Source: Lachnospiraceae bacterium
GTDB taxonomy: Bacteria > Bacillota > Clostridia > Lachnospirales > Lachnospiraceae
Length of the DNA: 64,000 nucleotides
Direction: 5' to 3'
NCBI GenBank assembly: GCA_017626095.1
Contig: JAGAJL010000012.1
Location: forward strand, 248,001-312,000
Made by a program: the position numbers and the translations under genes. Shown in pieces: positions 46,782-56,555 of this stretch. The notes beneath the pieces were generated by a model. It was not told where the DNA came from. It saw nothing but the letters and a program-made list of their open reading frames with translations, and did no database searches. Each line of letters starts with the position of its first letter. Positions within the stretch are counted from its first letter, which is position 1.

Positions 46782-48744
46782 TTCAATTCATGAAGATAGG
46801 ATTGAGGCTCTTAGACAAAGAGTTGAACAATTAAAAAAAGAATCTGTGGATTATCAATTCAATCAGTATTTAGATCAGGTATTGCGCCAATTGCGGTCTA
46901 CGGAGGAAAGTATTAATAAGGCGGAACGGCATCTGGAACAAAGTTACCAGTTGTATATGCGCCGCAATGGACTGAAATTGCCGCAACCGGTCATGCAACC
47001 GCAGCCAACACCGGTACAGCCGCAACCGGCTATGCAACCACAGATAGCACCGGTACAGCCGCAACCGGTCATGCAACCGCAGCCAACACCGGTACAACCA
47101 CAGCCGACCATGCAGCAACCAATTCAGCCGCAGATGCCAATATGGAATCAGCCAAATGTTTCTGCAATCATGCCGCAGAATCCGGGAGAGAGAGTACAAA
47201 ACGGTAAAACACTGGAGTATAAGTTTGGCACCGTTGTTTTGGGAATTGTCGGGATTCTGTTTATTTTAATTGCCTTTGTTTCTTTTGGTCTGCAATATAT
47301 GAGTACGACTCTGCAGGGAATTATTTTTTATGTTCTGGGAATTGCTATTTTTGCTTTTTCGGAATTGTTCTTATCCCGCAGACTGGAGAAGTTTTCTTAT
47401 TTCTTAAGCGGTCTGGGAATTGCAGGATTATACATTACCACTATTTTGAATTACCTGTATCTTAAGATATTTCCGTCCTACGTGGCTTTGGTAATTACGT
47501 TGTTTATTACGGCATTTTTCTTCTGGCTGAGTTATAAAAAGAACTCCGGAATGATCCGTATCATCTGTCTTTTGGGATGTTATATATCGCTTGTTCCAAT
47601 AGGAGATTTGAAGAATTTATATGAGTTTGCGATTCCGGCAATCATAATTTTTGTTTTAAATCTGGCAGTTTTTTTGTGCCCGTTAAAAGTTAGGAATGCT
47701 GTGATCGATTATGTCCAGTATGCTTGTACGGTTCCGCTTGTGATTTTTATGGGACATCTGCTTTATGTTTCGGGATTACAGATGTGGCCACTTTATATTT
47801 TGGTGTGTGCCAATATTTTTACGCTTCATTTAATTTGTATGAAGAATACGGAACTTGTCAGCTATCGTGTGTTGTATATCCTTGGAAATATTGTTTTTGC
47901 AGGCATTCTGCTTTATGTAGGAAACCATGAAGATTGGATGATCTGGGGAATTGTCGCTGTTGCAGTTATGTGTGCACTTTTTATGTTCCTTTACCGGAAA
48001 ACGAAATTGTGCTTTGCTCCGTATATTTTGGCAGCGGGATATGCAATTTTAGCATTCTGGTTGGACGAAAATGAATTCCACTTGCTCTTATGTGGTCTGA
48101 TCGTTTTTATTTTAAACCGTCTGTTAGCTATTTTCAAAAAAGGATTTGCATTGACGGATGCTGTTTATACCATGATTGCCGTATGGTGTGTCTGTCTGGC
48201 AGCAAGGAATGATGAGGTACGGATTCTGGGTTATGTATTTGCCTGTGCCATCCTTGTCGGAGCTTTCTTTGTAAAACAATACAAGAATTATCATTTATAT
48301 ACGGCAGTTTCTTTTGCGTGGTTGTTCTTACTTACAGAAAGAATGTATCCATTAATCTGCAGTGTGTTAATCTGTATCCTGGCAGCGGCTATGATTGGCG
48401 GAGGCTTTATGAAAAAAGATAAGCCTATCCGGATTTATGGATTGTGTTTGTTGATTTTTGTGGCATTGAAGCTTGTCGGATATGATTTTAAGGAAGCAGA
48501 GGCACTGACCAGAATTGTGATCTTTTTAGTTGTCGGTCTGGTTATTCTGGGAGTTTCATTTTTATATATTTACTTGGAAAAACGGCAGCAGGATGTGCAA
48601 ACGATAGCAGATGCAAACACGATGCCGAATGTGCAAATGATGCCGAATGCGGGGATTTCTGCTCCGGAATATTCAGAAAAACAGAATTATCAAAATCCGG
48701 ATAGTCAGAGTTTTCAAAACATTGAAACTCAAAATAGAGTATGA
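46762..48744 (+). CDS. DUF2339 polytopic membrane protein with a Pro/Gln repeat linker
   Basis: A 660-residue protein. Its ATG lies inside the end of the GGDEF-EAL gene (20-base overlap) with GAGG 6 bases upstream, so the two are probably translationally coupled. Residues about 15-70 are helical (RIEALRQRVEQLKKESVDYQ) and may form a coiled coil. A Pro/Gln-rich repeat linker (residues about 75-130) follows, then about fifteen membrane helices, as in DUF2339 proteins of unknown function. The C-terminal tail (SYIYLEKRQQDV on) is soluble and Asn/Gln/Met-rich. Coupling to a cyclic-di-GMP enzyme suggests a related membrane process. That link is inferred. Confidence 0.72.
   Translation: MLNQGNNSIHEDRIEALRQRVEQLKKESVDYQFNQYLDQVLRQLRSTEESINKAERHLEQSYQLYMRRNGLKLPQPVMQPQPTPVQPQPAMQPQIAPVQPQPVMQPQPTPVQPQPTMQQPIQPQMPIWNQPNVSAIMPQNPGERVQNGKTLEYKFGTVVLGIVGILFILIAFVSFGLQYMSTTLQGIIFYVLGIAIFAFSELFLSRRLEKFSYFLSGLGIAGLYITTILNYLYLKIFPSYVALVITLFITAFFFWLSYKKNSGMIRIICLLGCYISLVPIGDLKNLYEFAIPAIIIFVLNLAVFLCPLKVRNAVIDYVQYACTVPLVIFMGHLLYVSGLQMWPLYILVCANIFTLHLICMKNTELVSYRVLYILGNIVFAGILLYVGNHEDWMIWGIVAVAVMCALFMFLYRKTKLCFAPYILAAGYAILAFWLDENEFHLLLCGLIVFILNRLLAIFKKGFALTDAVYTMIAVWCVCLAARNDEVRILGYVFACAILVGAFFVKQYKNYHLYTAVSFAWLFLLTERMYPLICSVLICILAAAMIGGGFMKKDKPIRIYGLCLLIFVALKLVGYDFKEAEALTRIVIFLVVGLVILGVSFLYIYLEKRQQDVQTIADANTMPNVQMMPNAGISAPEYSEKQNYQNPDSQSFQNIETQNRV
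46980..47130 (+). repeat. Tandem repeat encoding Pro/Gln-rich linker
   Basis: Repeated units of the type CAACCGCAGCCAACACCGGT and ACAGCCGCAACCGG encode PQPTPVQPQPxMQ. Near-identical nucleotide copies at 46993-47050 and 47065-47110 suggest recent expansion. Confidence 0.75.
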
Positions 48745-48789
48745 TAAAATAGATTGAAAAAATTTGAGGGACAACAGGAGTGGCATAAT

Positions 48790-50487
48790 ATGGAAAATGA
48801 AGTGAAAGTTGATCATACAGAAGAAACCACGGAAAAGGTTTCTAAGAATTTTATTGAACTTGAAATTGAAAAGGATTTGGCGGAAGGTGTCTATGACACG
48901 GTTCACACCCGCTTTCCGCCCGAACCGAACGGATATCTTCATATTGGACATGCTAAGAGTATTATTTTAAATTACGGACTGGCACAAAAATATGGCGGAA
49001 AGTTTAATATGCGCTTTGACGATACCAATCCTACCAAGGAAAAGACGGAGTTTGTCGAATCCATCAAAAAGGATATTGCATGGTTGGGGGCAGACTGGGA
49101 AGACCGCCTTTTCTTTGCATCCGATTATTTTGATCAGATGTATGAAGGTGCAGTTAAATTAATCAAAAAGGGAAAAGCCTATGTGTCCGATTTATCTGCA
49201 GAAGAAATCAGGGAATATCGTGGTACTTTGACAGAGCCGGGCAAAAAAGATCCTTATTCCGATCGCTCAATAGAAGAAAATCTTGATTTATTTGAGCGGA
49301 TGAAAAACGGTGAATTTGAAGACGGAAGCAAAGTTTTGCGTGCTAAAATCGATATGGCATCGCCCAATATCAACATGCGTGATCCCATCATTTATCGTGT
49401 TGCCCATATGCATCATCATAATACCGGGGACAAATGGTGTATTTATCCCATGTATGACTTTGCACATCCGATTGAAGATGCGATTGAGGGAATTACACAT
49501 TCCATCTGCACATTGGAATTCGAAGATCACAGACCATTGTATGACTGGGTAGTCAGAGAATTAGAATACCCCCATCCTCCGAGACAGATTGAGTTTGCCA
49601 AAATGTATCTGACCAATGTTGTGACCGGAAAGCGTTATATCAAAAAACTGGTTGAGGATGGCATTGTGGATGGATGGGATGATCCACGTCTTGTTTCCAT
49701 TGCGGCACTCAGAAGAAGAGGCTTTACTCCCGAATCCATTCGCAAATTTGTGGAATTGTGTGGTATTTCCAAGGCAAATGCATCAGCAGACTATGCGATG
49801 CTCGAATATTGCTTAAGAGATGATTTGAAATTAAAGAAAAGCCGTATGATGGCGGTCTTAGATCCGATCAAGTTAGTAATTGATAACTATCCGGAAGGAC
49901 AGACAGAAATGTTACCCGCTGCTAACAATATGGAAAATCCTGAGCTTGGTGAGCATGAAGTTCCTTTTGAGAGAGAGTTATATATTGAACGGGATGATTT
50001 TATGGAGGAACCGCCCAAGAAGTATTTCCGCCTTTTCCCCGGAAACGAAGTTCGCTTGATGCATGCATATTTTGTGAAATGCGTCGGGTTTGAGAAAGAT
50101 GAAAACGGAAAAGTGACGGTTGTTCATTGTACGTATGATCCGGCTACCAAAGCCGGAAGCGGATTTACTGAAAGAAAAGTTAAAGGAACCATTCACTGGG
50201 TTCCGGTTCACAGTGCAATCAAGGTTAAGACAAGATTGTACGAAAATATTATTGATGAAGAAAAAGGCGTTTATAATGAAGACGGAAGTCTGAATTTAAA
50301 TCCGAATTCATTGACAGAACTGGATAACTGTTATGTAGAGCCTGCGATTCGCGGAGCAAAAGCATACGATAGTTTCCAGTTTGTAAGAAACGGTTTCTTC
50401 TGTGTGGATTACAAGGATTCCACTGATGAAGAACTGGTATTTAACCGAATTGTATCATTAAAGAGTTCTTTTAAACTTCCGAAATAA
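48790..50487 (+). CDS. glnS: Glutaminyl-tRNA synthetase
   Basis: A 565-residue class I synthetase. The HIGH motif is [15 protein letters not shown]; the rest of the Rossmann fold includes [28 protein letters not shown], and the two-barrel C-terminal anticodon domain ([21 protein letters not shown]). The second signature is [10 protein letters not shown] where most GlnRS have MSKRK, so it departs from KMSKS consensus but keeps the Lys-Arg pair. The ATG at 48790 has AGGAG 9 bases upstream; the first codons upstream of it overlap nothing useful. GlnRS is uncommon in Firmicutes that also have GatCAB, which is present here at 36-39 kb. Confidence 0.93.
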   Translation: MENEVKVDHTEETTEKVSKNFIELEIEKDLAEGVYDTVHTRFPPEPNGYLHIGHAKSIILNYGLAQKYGGKFNMRFDDTNPTKEKTEFVESIKKDIAWLGADWEDRLFFASDYFDQMYEGAVKLIKKGKAYVSDLSAEEIREYRGTLTEPGKKDPYSDRSIEENLDLFERMKNGEFEDGSKVLRAKIDMASPNINMRDPIIYRVAHMHHHNTGDKWCIYPMYDFAHPIEDAIEGITHSICTLEFEDHRPLYDWVVRELEYPHPPRQIEFAKMYLTNVVTGKRYIKKLVEDGIVDGWDDPRLVSIAALRRRGFTPESIRKFVELCGISKANASADYAMLEYCLRDDLKLKKSRMMAVLDPIKLVIDNYPEGQTEMLPAANNMENPELGEHEVPFERELYIERDDFMEEPPKKYFRLFPGNEVRLMHAYFVKCVGFEKDENGKVTVVHCTYDPATKAGSGFTERKVKGTIHWVPVHSAIKVKTRLYENIIDEEKGVYNEDGSLNLNPNSLTELDNCYVEPAIRGAKAYDSFQFVRNGFFCVDYKDSTDEELVFNRIVSLKSSFKLPK

Positions 50488-50494
50488 TATCAAT

Positions 50495-50531
50495 AGGATT
50501 GCGAGAGTGCAAAGTATGTAGCAATCCGTTG
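50495..50531. repeat. Family C fragment, inverted (C7)
   Basis: AGGATTGCGAGAGTGCAAAG, then TATGTAGCAATCCGTTG. This is the complement of the start of C1 (23785-23822) with a few changes. A shorter look-alike (GGATTGCGAGAATTGCGTAG) lies at 8831-8850. Confidence 0.55.
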
Positions 50532-50589
50532 ATGCTAATAGGGTCAAACGATATTATTTGGGGTTTGAAAAATAGGAGAAGGATTTTAC

Positions 50590-51465
50590 ATGGATCAAAA
50601 CTTACTGTCCGGATTGAGTGATATGGGACTTGGAAAATTAGAAGGTCTTGATATCTATGACTCTTCGGACCAGGATGGAAAAAATAGCAAAAATGGAAGT
50701 GCAGACAAAGAGCCGGTTGTGAAAGAGGAAGATTTTCTTTTTGACAAAACCTATGGCTGTCCGGTGTGTGACCGTGAGTTCAAAATCAAAGCGGTTCGAA
50801 CCGGACGGGTGCGTGCCATGGAACCGGATATGGATCTGCGGCCGCGCCATGAGCATATTGATACATTAAAGTACGATATGATCGCCTGTCCCTATTGCGG
50901 TTATGCCGGATATGGGAAAGGATTTCAATATTTAACGCCAAGTCAACGGAAAGCAATCAAAGAAAATATCTGTGGTAGTTATAAACCGAAAAAAGAAGAA
51001 TCACAGCTTCCGTATTATACTTATGACGAAGCGCTTGAGCGTCATAAACTTGCATTGGTTAATGCGATAGTAAAGCGTGGAAAAGCAAGTGAAAAAGCCT
51101 ATATTTGCTTGAAGACCGGATGGCTTTTTCGAGGTATGAGAGAAGCTCTTTTGCCGGACGAACCGGATTATGATAATAAAAAACTCGAATATGAACAGAC
51201 GGAAAATCAATTCTTAAGAAATGCATATGATGGATTCATTCATGCAAGAGAAAGTGAATCATTTCCGATTGCTGGGATGGATCAGATGACTCTTGATTTT
51301 CTCTTGACGAATCTGGCAATCCGTTTTGAGGAATATGATACCGCTTCCAGACTGGTGGCATCTTTGTTATCTTCTAAAACAACACCGGCTCGTATTAAGG
51401 ACAAAACAAGAGATTTAAAAATGATGATTTTAGAAAAATTGAGAGAGCAAAAGGCCAATGAATGA
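50590..51465 (+). CDS. DUF2225 zinc-binding protein
   Basis: A 291-residue soluble protein. An acidic N-terminal extension of about 45 residues precedes the conserved domain with two CxxC pairs, CPVCDREF (about 55-62) and CPYCGYAGYGKGF, which should bind zinc. The C-terminal half is helical (RFEEYDTASRLVASLLSSKT, LKMMILEKLREQ), like tetratricopeptide-type stacks. The family is conserved in Clostridia but has no established function. AGGAGAAGG lies before the ATG. The last 8 bases overlap the next gene, a MocR-type regulator. Confidence 0.82.
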   Translation: MDQNLLSGLSDMGLGKLEGLDIYDSSDQDGKNSKNGSADKEPVVKEEDFLFDKTYGCPVCDREFKIKAVRTGRVRAMEPDMDLRPRHEHIDTLKYDMIACPYCGYAGYGKGFQYLTPSQRKAIKENICGSYKPKKEESQLPYYTYDEALERHKLALVNAIVKRGKASEKAYICLKTGWLFRGMREALLPDEPDYDNKKLEYEQTENQFLRNAYDGFIHARESESFPIAGMDQMTLDFLLTNLAIRFEEYDTASRLVASLLSSKTTPARIKDKTRDLKMMILEKLREQKANE

Positions 51466-52909
51466 GCTGATGATCCCGTTACAAAAAGATTCGGATGATC
51501 ACTTGTATCTTCAGATTTACAATTATATAAAGAATGAAATCCGGAAAGGAAGCATGCCTGCCGGGCAAAAGCTTCCTTCTACCCGTGCGCTTGCCATGCA
51601 TTTACAGGTTGCAAGAAGCACGGTGGATTTTGCCTATGGACAGCTCTTATCAGAGGGATATATTGAATCAATCCCCTATAAGGGCCATTTTGTTTGTGAA
51701 ATCAGTGGTATTTACCAACCGGCGGAAGTGACTGTCGTCGATGCAGAACAGGAATTTGAAGAAGCGTATCTTTTTGATTTTTCACCAAACAGTATTGATA
51801 TCAGTGCATTTCCTTTTGATACCTGGCGACGAATCTCCAAAACAGTTTTTTTGGATGAAGACAAAGATATATTTGCTTTGGGAGATGCGAGAGGAGATTT
51901 CAGATTGCGACAGGCCATCTGCCATTATCTGCATGGAAGTCGTGGGGTTCTTTGTACACCTGATCAGGTGATTGTCGGAGCAGGCAATGATTATCTGCTG
52001 ATGCTTTTACAAAAAATACTGGGAAACAACCATAGAGTTGCGGTCGAAAATCCGGCATATATGCGGGCTGCCCGTATTTTTGCATCCGGTGGAGACTATG
52101 TTTGTCCTGTTGAACTGGATGAAAACGGCATGCGGGTGGACTTACTGCGTAAATCAGGTGCTGAAATTGCCTATGTAACGCCGTCTCGCCAGTTTCCGAC
52201 CGGTATTGTCATGCCTGTAGGAAGAAGGAGTGAGATTCTCTCCTGGGCGGATGAAGAAGAAGGACGTTTCATTATTGAAGACGATTATGATAGTGAATTT
52301 CGATATAAAGGAGTACCTATTCCTTCTTTGCAGGCGCTTGATAGAAAGGGGAAGGTCATATATCTGGGCACCTTTTCCAAGTCCATAGCACCTGCCATAC
52401 GTGTCAGCTATATGGTTCTTCCGGTGAAAATGGTAAAATTATATGATGAAAAGCTCTGGTTTGTTTCATCAACGGTTTCAAGGATTGACCAGGCTATTTT
52501 ATATCATTTTCTGGAAGAGGGGCATTTTGAACGTTATCTGAATAAGATGAGAAAGCTTTACAAAGGAAAGCATGACTTGCTTTTAGAAAGGCTCAAGCCA
52601 TTTAGAAAGTATTTTACTATATCCGGTGAGCAGGCGGGACTTCATGTGATTCTGACTGCCAAAGGCAGGAAGCTTACGGAAGAAGAGTTGTTAGAGAAAG
52701 CAAAAGAGCAGGGATGCCACGTATACTGCATGAGTCATTATCGGTTGGATGACATGTACCGTGAGACCATATCGAAAACAACGGAATCCAAAATGGTGGA
52801 AAAGCCGACAGAAGGTTTAGCAATGCTGATCCTAGGCTATGCATCCATGTCAGAACGTGAAATTTGCGAGGGCATTGAGAGACTAAAAATGGCATGGGAG
52901 ATAAAATAA
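51458..52909 (+). CDS. MocR/PdxR-type regulator (GntR HTH fused to aminotransferase)
   Basis: A 483-residue fusion. The N-terminal winged helix-turn-helix (about 10-75, LYLQIYNYIKNEIRKGSMPA, GQKLPSTRALAMHLQVARST) is of the GntR class. The rest is an aminotransferase class I/II fold with the PLP lysine in YLGTFSKSIAPAIRVSY and IIEDDYDSEFRY. Family knowledge: MocR proteins such as PdxR and GabR sense PLP or amino acids and control nearby genes. Here the coupled partner (8-base overlap) is the DUF2225 gene, and no pdxST pair is visible, so the effector cannot be named. Confidence 0.88.
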   Translation: MNELMIPLQKDSDDHLYLQIYNYIKNEIRKGSMPAGQKLPSTRALAMHLQVARSTVDFAYGQLLSEGYIESIPYKGHFVCEISGIYQPAEVTVVDAEQEFEEAYLFDFSPNSIDISAFPFDTWRRISKTVFLDEDKDIFALGDARGDFRLRQAICHYLHGSRGVLCTPDQVIVGAGNDYLLMLLQKILGNNHRVAVENPAYMRAARIFASGGDYVCPVELDENGMRVDLLRKSGAEIAYVTPSRQFPTGIVMPVGRRSEILSWADEEEGRFIIEDDYDSEFRYKGVPIPSLQALDRKGKVIYLGTFSKSIAPAIRVSYMVLPVKMVKLYDEKLWFVSSTVSRIDQAILYHFLEEGHFERYLNKMRKLYKGKHDLLLERLKPFRKYFTISGEQAGLHVILTAKGRKLTEEELLEKAKEQGCHVYCMSHYRLDDMYRETISKTTESKMVEKPTEGLAMLILGYASMSEREICEGIERLKMAWEIK

Positions 52910-53006
52910 AAAACCGACCTTTCTACAATTGCGTGTCTGATGAATAGGAATATTCCATCGCAGACGTGTTTTGCTTGGACGCACAGTTGTAGAAAGGTCG
53001 GTTTTT
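52909..53006. terminator. Long bidirectional terminator
   Basis: AAAAACCGACCTTTCTACAA (from 52909) and its complement ending near 53006 form a stem of 20 bp, extended by mispaired TTGCGTGTC/GACGCACAG. A smaller hairpin (GTCTGATG, CATCGCAGAC) is nested in the loop. It lies between the MocR gene and the convergent gene at 53063. Confidence 0.8.
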
Positions 53007-53062
53007 AGTTTGAATGTAAAATGTTGAATATAGAATTAATAAATTAAAAAAATGAAATGGAG

Positions 53063-53377
53063 CTAAGCTTCTTCATCTTCCAAAGAAGTAGTTTCTGCTT
53101 CGCTTTCATCCTCATCTTCTTCATCGAAGAATTCTTCGACAACTTCTTCTTTGGATTCTGGTTTTTCTGCCTTTTCTTCCGTTTTTTCTGTACCGGGATT
53201 TAACTGAACATAATTGCGTTCGCGTTCACTTTCTTCTTCAAAGAAATCAAAATCATCGTCATTATCTTCATCATCAAAAAATGCTTCGTCCTGTTTCTTT
53301 AAATAGAAATATGCTCCTGCGGCTGCGGCACCGATGGTTGCGCCTAAGATCAATAATGTGTTTAATTTTTTTGCCAT
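53063..53377 (-). CDS. Small anchored protein with a long acidic tail
   Basis: A 104-residue protein: one helix at about residues 5-25 (TLLILGATIGAAAAGAYFYL), then an almost purely acidic tail of Glu and Asp with few Lys, Ser and Thr (DNDDDFDFFEEESERERN, EEFFDEEDEDESEAE). The ATG at 53377 has AAAGGAG at a good distance. The pattern is found in many Lachnospiraceae and probably marks a membrane-associated or surface-charge protein. No domain is recognised. It is convergent with the MocR gene across the terminator. Confidence 0.68.
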   Translation of the reverse strand: MAKKLNTLLILGATIGAAAAGAYFYLKKQDEAFFDDEDNDDDFDFFEEESERERNYVQLNPGTEKTEEKAEKPESKEEVVEEFFDEEDEDESEAETTSLEDEEA

Positions 53378-53593
53378 GTATAACTCCTTTCCGGCATGTT
53401 GATGCCTGTCACAGAACATATTTTATATGATACCCCTATCTGTGAACTGATAGTTTTATTTTAATGGAAAACTCGGTATAAAACAAGATGCAGAACGTTA
53501 TTTTTAGAATGTATTTATAAATGAATTTATAGAATGAGAAATGCTATATTTTATAGATTTTATATAGAAATTATTGTATGATGTAAGTGATGT

Positions 53594-53643
53594 TATGATA
53601 CCAACAGATTGAGAAAGTACGACTTTCTGACACTGGTATCATA
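53594..53643 (+). promoter_or_regulatory. Nested hairpin upstream of the surface-protein pseudogene
   Basis: TATGATACCA (53594-53603) pairs with TGGTATCATA (53634-53643). Inside it AGAAAGT (53612-53618) pairs with ACTTTCT (53622-53628) around ACG. It stands 25 bases before the ribosome site of the gene. Together with 53378-53593, where I see nothing but A/T-rich sequence, it makes up a 301-base gap. Confidence 0.55.
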
Positions 53644-53678
53644 TTATAGCTACAAAATTTTTTTGGAAAGGTATATAT

Positions 53679-55763
53679 ATGAAAAAGCAGATTTTGAAAA
53701 AACACTTGGTTTTGCATGTGCGTTATTCTTTGGTGTTTCACTAAGTTCAGTTTGGACAAATGCTACCACTCTTAGTGAAAATCAGATCGGGCCGACTGAA
53801 AAAGAGGAAGTCACAGTTCCCACTCAGGAAACATATAACAGTGCTGTTGAAGATGGAAATGAGACATCCGGTGAGAATTTAAATGTCGAATCCTGCTATG
53901 GAACTTTGGTGGAAAAAGGTAATTATGGAAGGGGTGTATATGATTATGAGCTACATGATTATGTCAAGGGTTCCAATGTGCAGTGGGCAGTTTATAATTC
54001 CGGTACTGCGGCAAATCCTGACTATACACTGGTAATTTCCGGAACGGGACAAGCTAGTGCGGCTGATATTATTTACAATCAGGACGATCCTGCTAATTCC
54101 ACATTGGTTGCTCCATATGCAAAATATAGTCAATATATTACAAAAGGTGTTGTTGAAAACGGAGTAACGGATACCGGATATGGTACCTTTGCCTTTTTAA
54201 AGAATCTGAAAACAGTATCCCTTCCTTCATCGTTATCAGAAATAACATATGCTGCATTTGAGGGAAGCGGTATAGAAGAAATATATCTTCCGGACAGCAT
54301 TACGACAATTCGAGATGGCGCTTTTACGTTTTGCAGTGATCTAAAGAAGATACGCTTTTCCAATAATCTGAATTTGATTGAAAATCATGCCTTTGGAAGG
54401 TGTACTGGTTTGGAAGAAATTGAACTCCCCGATTCATTAAAGGAAATTCCGAGTGGTTGTTTTGATTTTTGCTCCAACCTAAAAAAAGTAAAGTTGCCGA
54501 GGTATTTAGAAACTATAGGCTCAAGTGCTTTCGGAATGAATGAAAAATTAAGCGAGATTGATATTCCGGATACAGTTCGAAAAAATTGGTGAATTTAGTT
54601 TTCAGGCAGCTGCCTTTTCCTATGTGAATTTGCCGGAAGGACTTCAGACCATTGAAGAAATGTCTTTTAACTATGTACAGACGGAATATATTGAGATTCC
54701 AAGTACGGTAACAACGATAGAGACACGGGCATTTAGTCATAATCATGCATTGAAAACACTTGTGATACCGGAAAGTGTAACATCGATTGGTGAGCTTTTG
54801 TTTCGGGAGGATGGTTCGCTGACGGATTAATATCTGCCTCCGTCTATTACCTATATCCCGGATAATATTTTTGAATATTGTTCACAAAATATTACCATAC
54901 ATGGTGTGCCGGGAAGTGCAGCAGAGGCGTTTGCCAACAGGTATTCTAATCTCACATTTGTGGGCGATTATTATAATGCACCAAAGAATACTGTGAAATC
55001 GGTTCGTCAGTTTGTAGAAAGACTTTATGAGGTTTGTCTGGATCGTTCTTCTGATACTGCAGGTATGAATGATTGGGCAGGACACCTGGCTGATCGGTCC
55101 ATTTCCGGTTCTGAGGCTGCGTATGGATTTGTATTCTCACCTGAGTTTAAAAGTCACAATTACTGTAATGAATGCTATGTTGAGCATTTGTATCGTGCAT
55201 TTTTAGGAAGAGAATCGGATCCACCCGGAAAGGCTGACTGGATCAAACAATTGGAGAGTGGCAAAACAAGGGAAGAGGTATTTAATGGTTTTGCACTGAG
55301 TGTAGAATTTTCAAATCTGTGTAAATCCTACGGAATTGAGTTGGGAAAAGGTATCTCCGTTCCTAAATATGGCACGATTCCAACCGGAAGATGCTCCGGC
55401 TGCAATGCGGAAGATGGAGTGACGGTATTTGTAAAAAGGCTTTATCGTGTATGTTTAGACAGAGAGGCCGATAACAGAGGTTTAAATGATTGGTGCAATC
55501 AGTTGTGGAGCCGTAAAAAAGGTGGAACGGATGTTGCATATGGATTTGTATTTTCAGAGGAGTTCCAGAATAAAAACCTTTCCGATGAAGAATACGTAGA
55601 GTACTTATATAAAGTATTTTTTGATAGGGGTTCTGATCCGGAAGGGAAGCGGACCTGGTTAGGAAAGCTCCAATCCGGAAGCAGTAGAAAAGAAGTATTT
55701 GATGGCTTTACAGGAAGTAAGGAATTTGCTAATCTTTGTAACAAATGCGGCATAAGAAGATAG
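53679..55763 (+). pseudogene. Decayed BspA-like leucine-rich-repeat surface protein with DUF4214 repeats
   Basis: The product in the intact state would be about 695 residues: signal peptide, a Thr/Glu-rich linker, an N-terminal domain, leucine-rich LRR_5 repeats (AFEGSGIEEIYLPDSITTIR and about eight more) and a C-terminal region of two DUF4214 units (VRQFVERLYEVCLDRSSDTA, SPEFK; VFVKRLYRVCLDREAD, SEEFQ). Three lesions are visible. The A6 tract at 53696-53701 lacks one A, since MKKQILKK leaves the frame of TLGFACALFFGVSL. An A6 at 54579-54584 has one extra A, so DTVRKIGEF is broken. At 54828 TAA stands where TTA would restore LTDLYLPPS. The ribosome site GGAAAGG precedes the ATG. The two A-tract changes could be assembly errors; the nonsense change argues for a real pseudogene. 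Confidence 0.82.
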
Positions 55764-55813
55764 TAAAAGAGAAAAAGATACTTTTGTAAAAATATACATA
55801 AGGGGATTTGCTT

Positions 55814-56425
55814 GTGAATGAAAAATTTTTTGATTTGAAAAAAGAAAAACAGGATCGCATGATTAATGCTGCATTGAAGGTATTTGCCATCAATGGATAT
55901 CAGAAGGCGAGTACGGATGATATTGTCAAAGAAGCCGGTATATCCAAGGGGCTGCTGTTTCATTATTTTGGCTCCAAAGCAGGCACTTATACCTTTATGT
56001 ATGAATATAGCTCCCGTTTTATGATGATGGAGCTTGAGAGAGCTGTCAGCCTTCGTGAAAAGGATTTGTTTCGCCTGTTAGAACAGATGGAAGAAGCAAA
56101 ATCGGTCTTACTAAGTAATTATCCTTATATGCAAAAGTTTCTGCTAACTCATATGAGTTTAACGGATGAAAATATCAAAGAAGCCATTGCACCTTATGTA
56201 GATAAGGTGCCTCAGATTATGGGGGAAATCATGGAGCGCGCGGACTATTCGCGTATCAAAGATGGTGTTGATACGGATCTGTTGGTACGTACCATGTATT
56301 ATGTCACAAGAGGTCTTATGGAAATGGCTCTTGTGACAGGAATGGGACCGGATGTCGTTTTGAAGGAAGCCGTGGCTTACTATGAAATGATGCGTTCCCA
56401 GTTTACAAAAGAAGATTATTTGTAA
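55814..56425 (+). CDS. TetR-family transcriptional regulator
   Basis: A 203-residue regulator. The N-terminal helix-turn-helix is textbook: MINAALKVFAINGYQKASTD, IVKEAGISKGLLFHYFGSKA. The C-terminal ligand domain is divergent, as in all TetR proteins, so the effector is unknown. The GTG at 55814 has AAGGGGA 7 bases upstream, better than the TTG at 55808. The pseudogene lies upstream, and the DUF6062-like gene converges with it from the other strand. A terminator overlaps its end. Confidence 0.9.
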   Translation: MNEKFFDLKKEKQDRMINAALKVFAINGYQKASTDDIVKEAGISKGLLFHYFGSKAGTYTFMYEYSSRFMMMELERAVSLREKDLFRLLEQMEEAKSVLLSNYPYMQKFLLTHMSLTDENIKEAIAPYVDKVPQIMGEIMERADYSRIKDGVDTDLLVRTMYYVTRGLMEMALVTGMGPDVVLKEAVAYYEMMRSQFTKEDYL

Positions 56426-56548
56426 AAAATGACCGGTTTCGAACCTCAGATTTTGTTTTCTGACAGTTGAAACCGGTCATTTTTTTGTTCGCTCATGCCA
56501 CTAAGAAAGACACGAAAACTCGTGATAATCGACAAAAAGATATATAAT
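56424..56548. repeat. Terminator plus half-copy of family B (B2)
   Basis: AAAAATGACCGGTTTC (56425-56440) pairs with its complement at 56469-56485, a terminator shared by two convergent genes. It is followed by TTTGTTCGC, TCATGCCACTAAGAAAG, ACGAAAACTCGT and AAAAAGATATAT, the complement of the left half of B1, in the same order. Confidence 0.7.
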
Positions 56549-56555
56549 AAATACA

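Noticed and set aside
48700-48790. T-box leader upstream of glnS
   Set aside because: The gene follows the DUF2339 gene by 45 bases, leaving no room for a T-box, and no T-box signature is seen.
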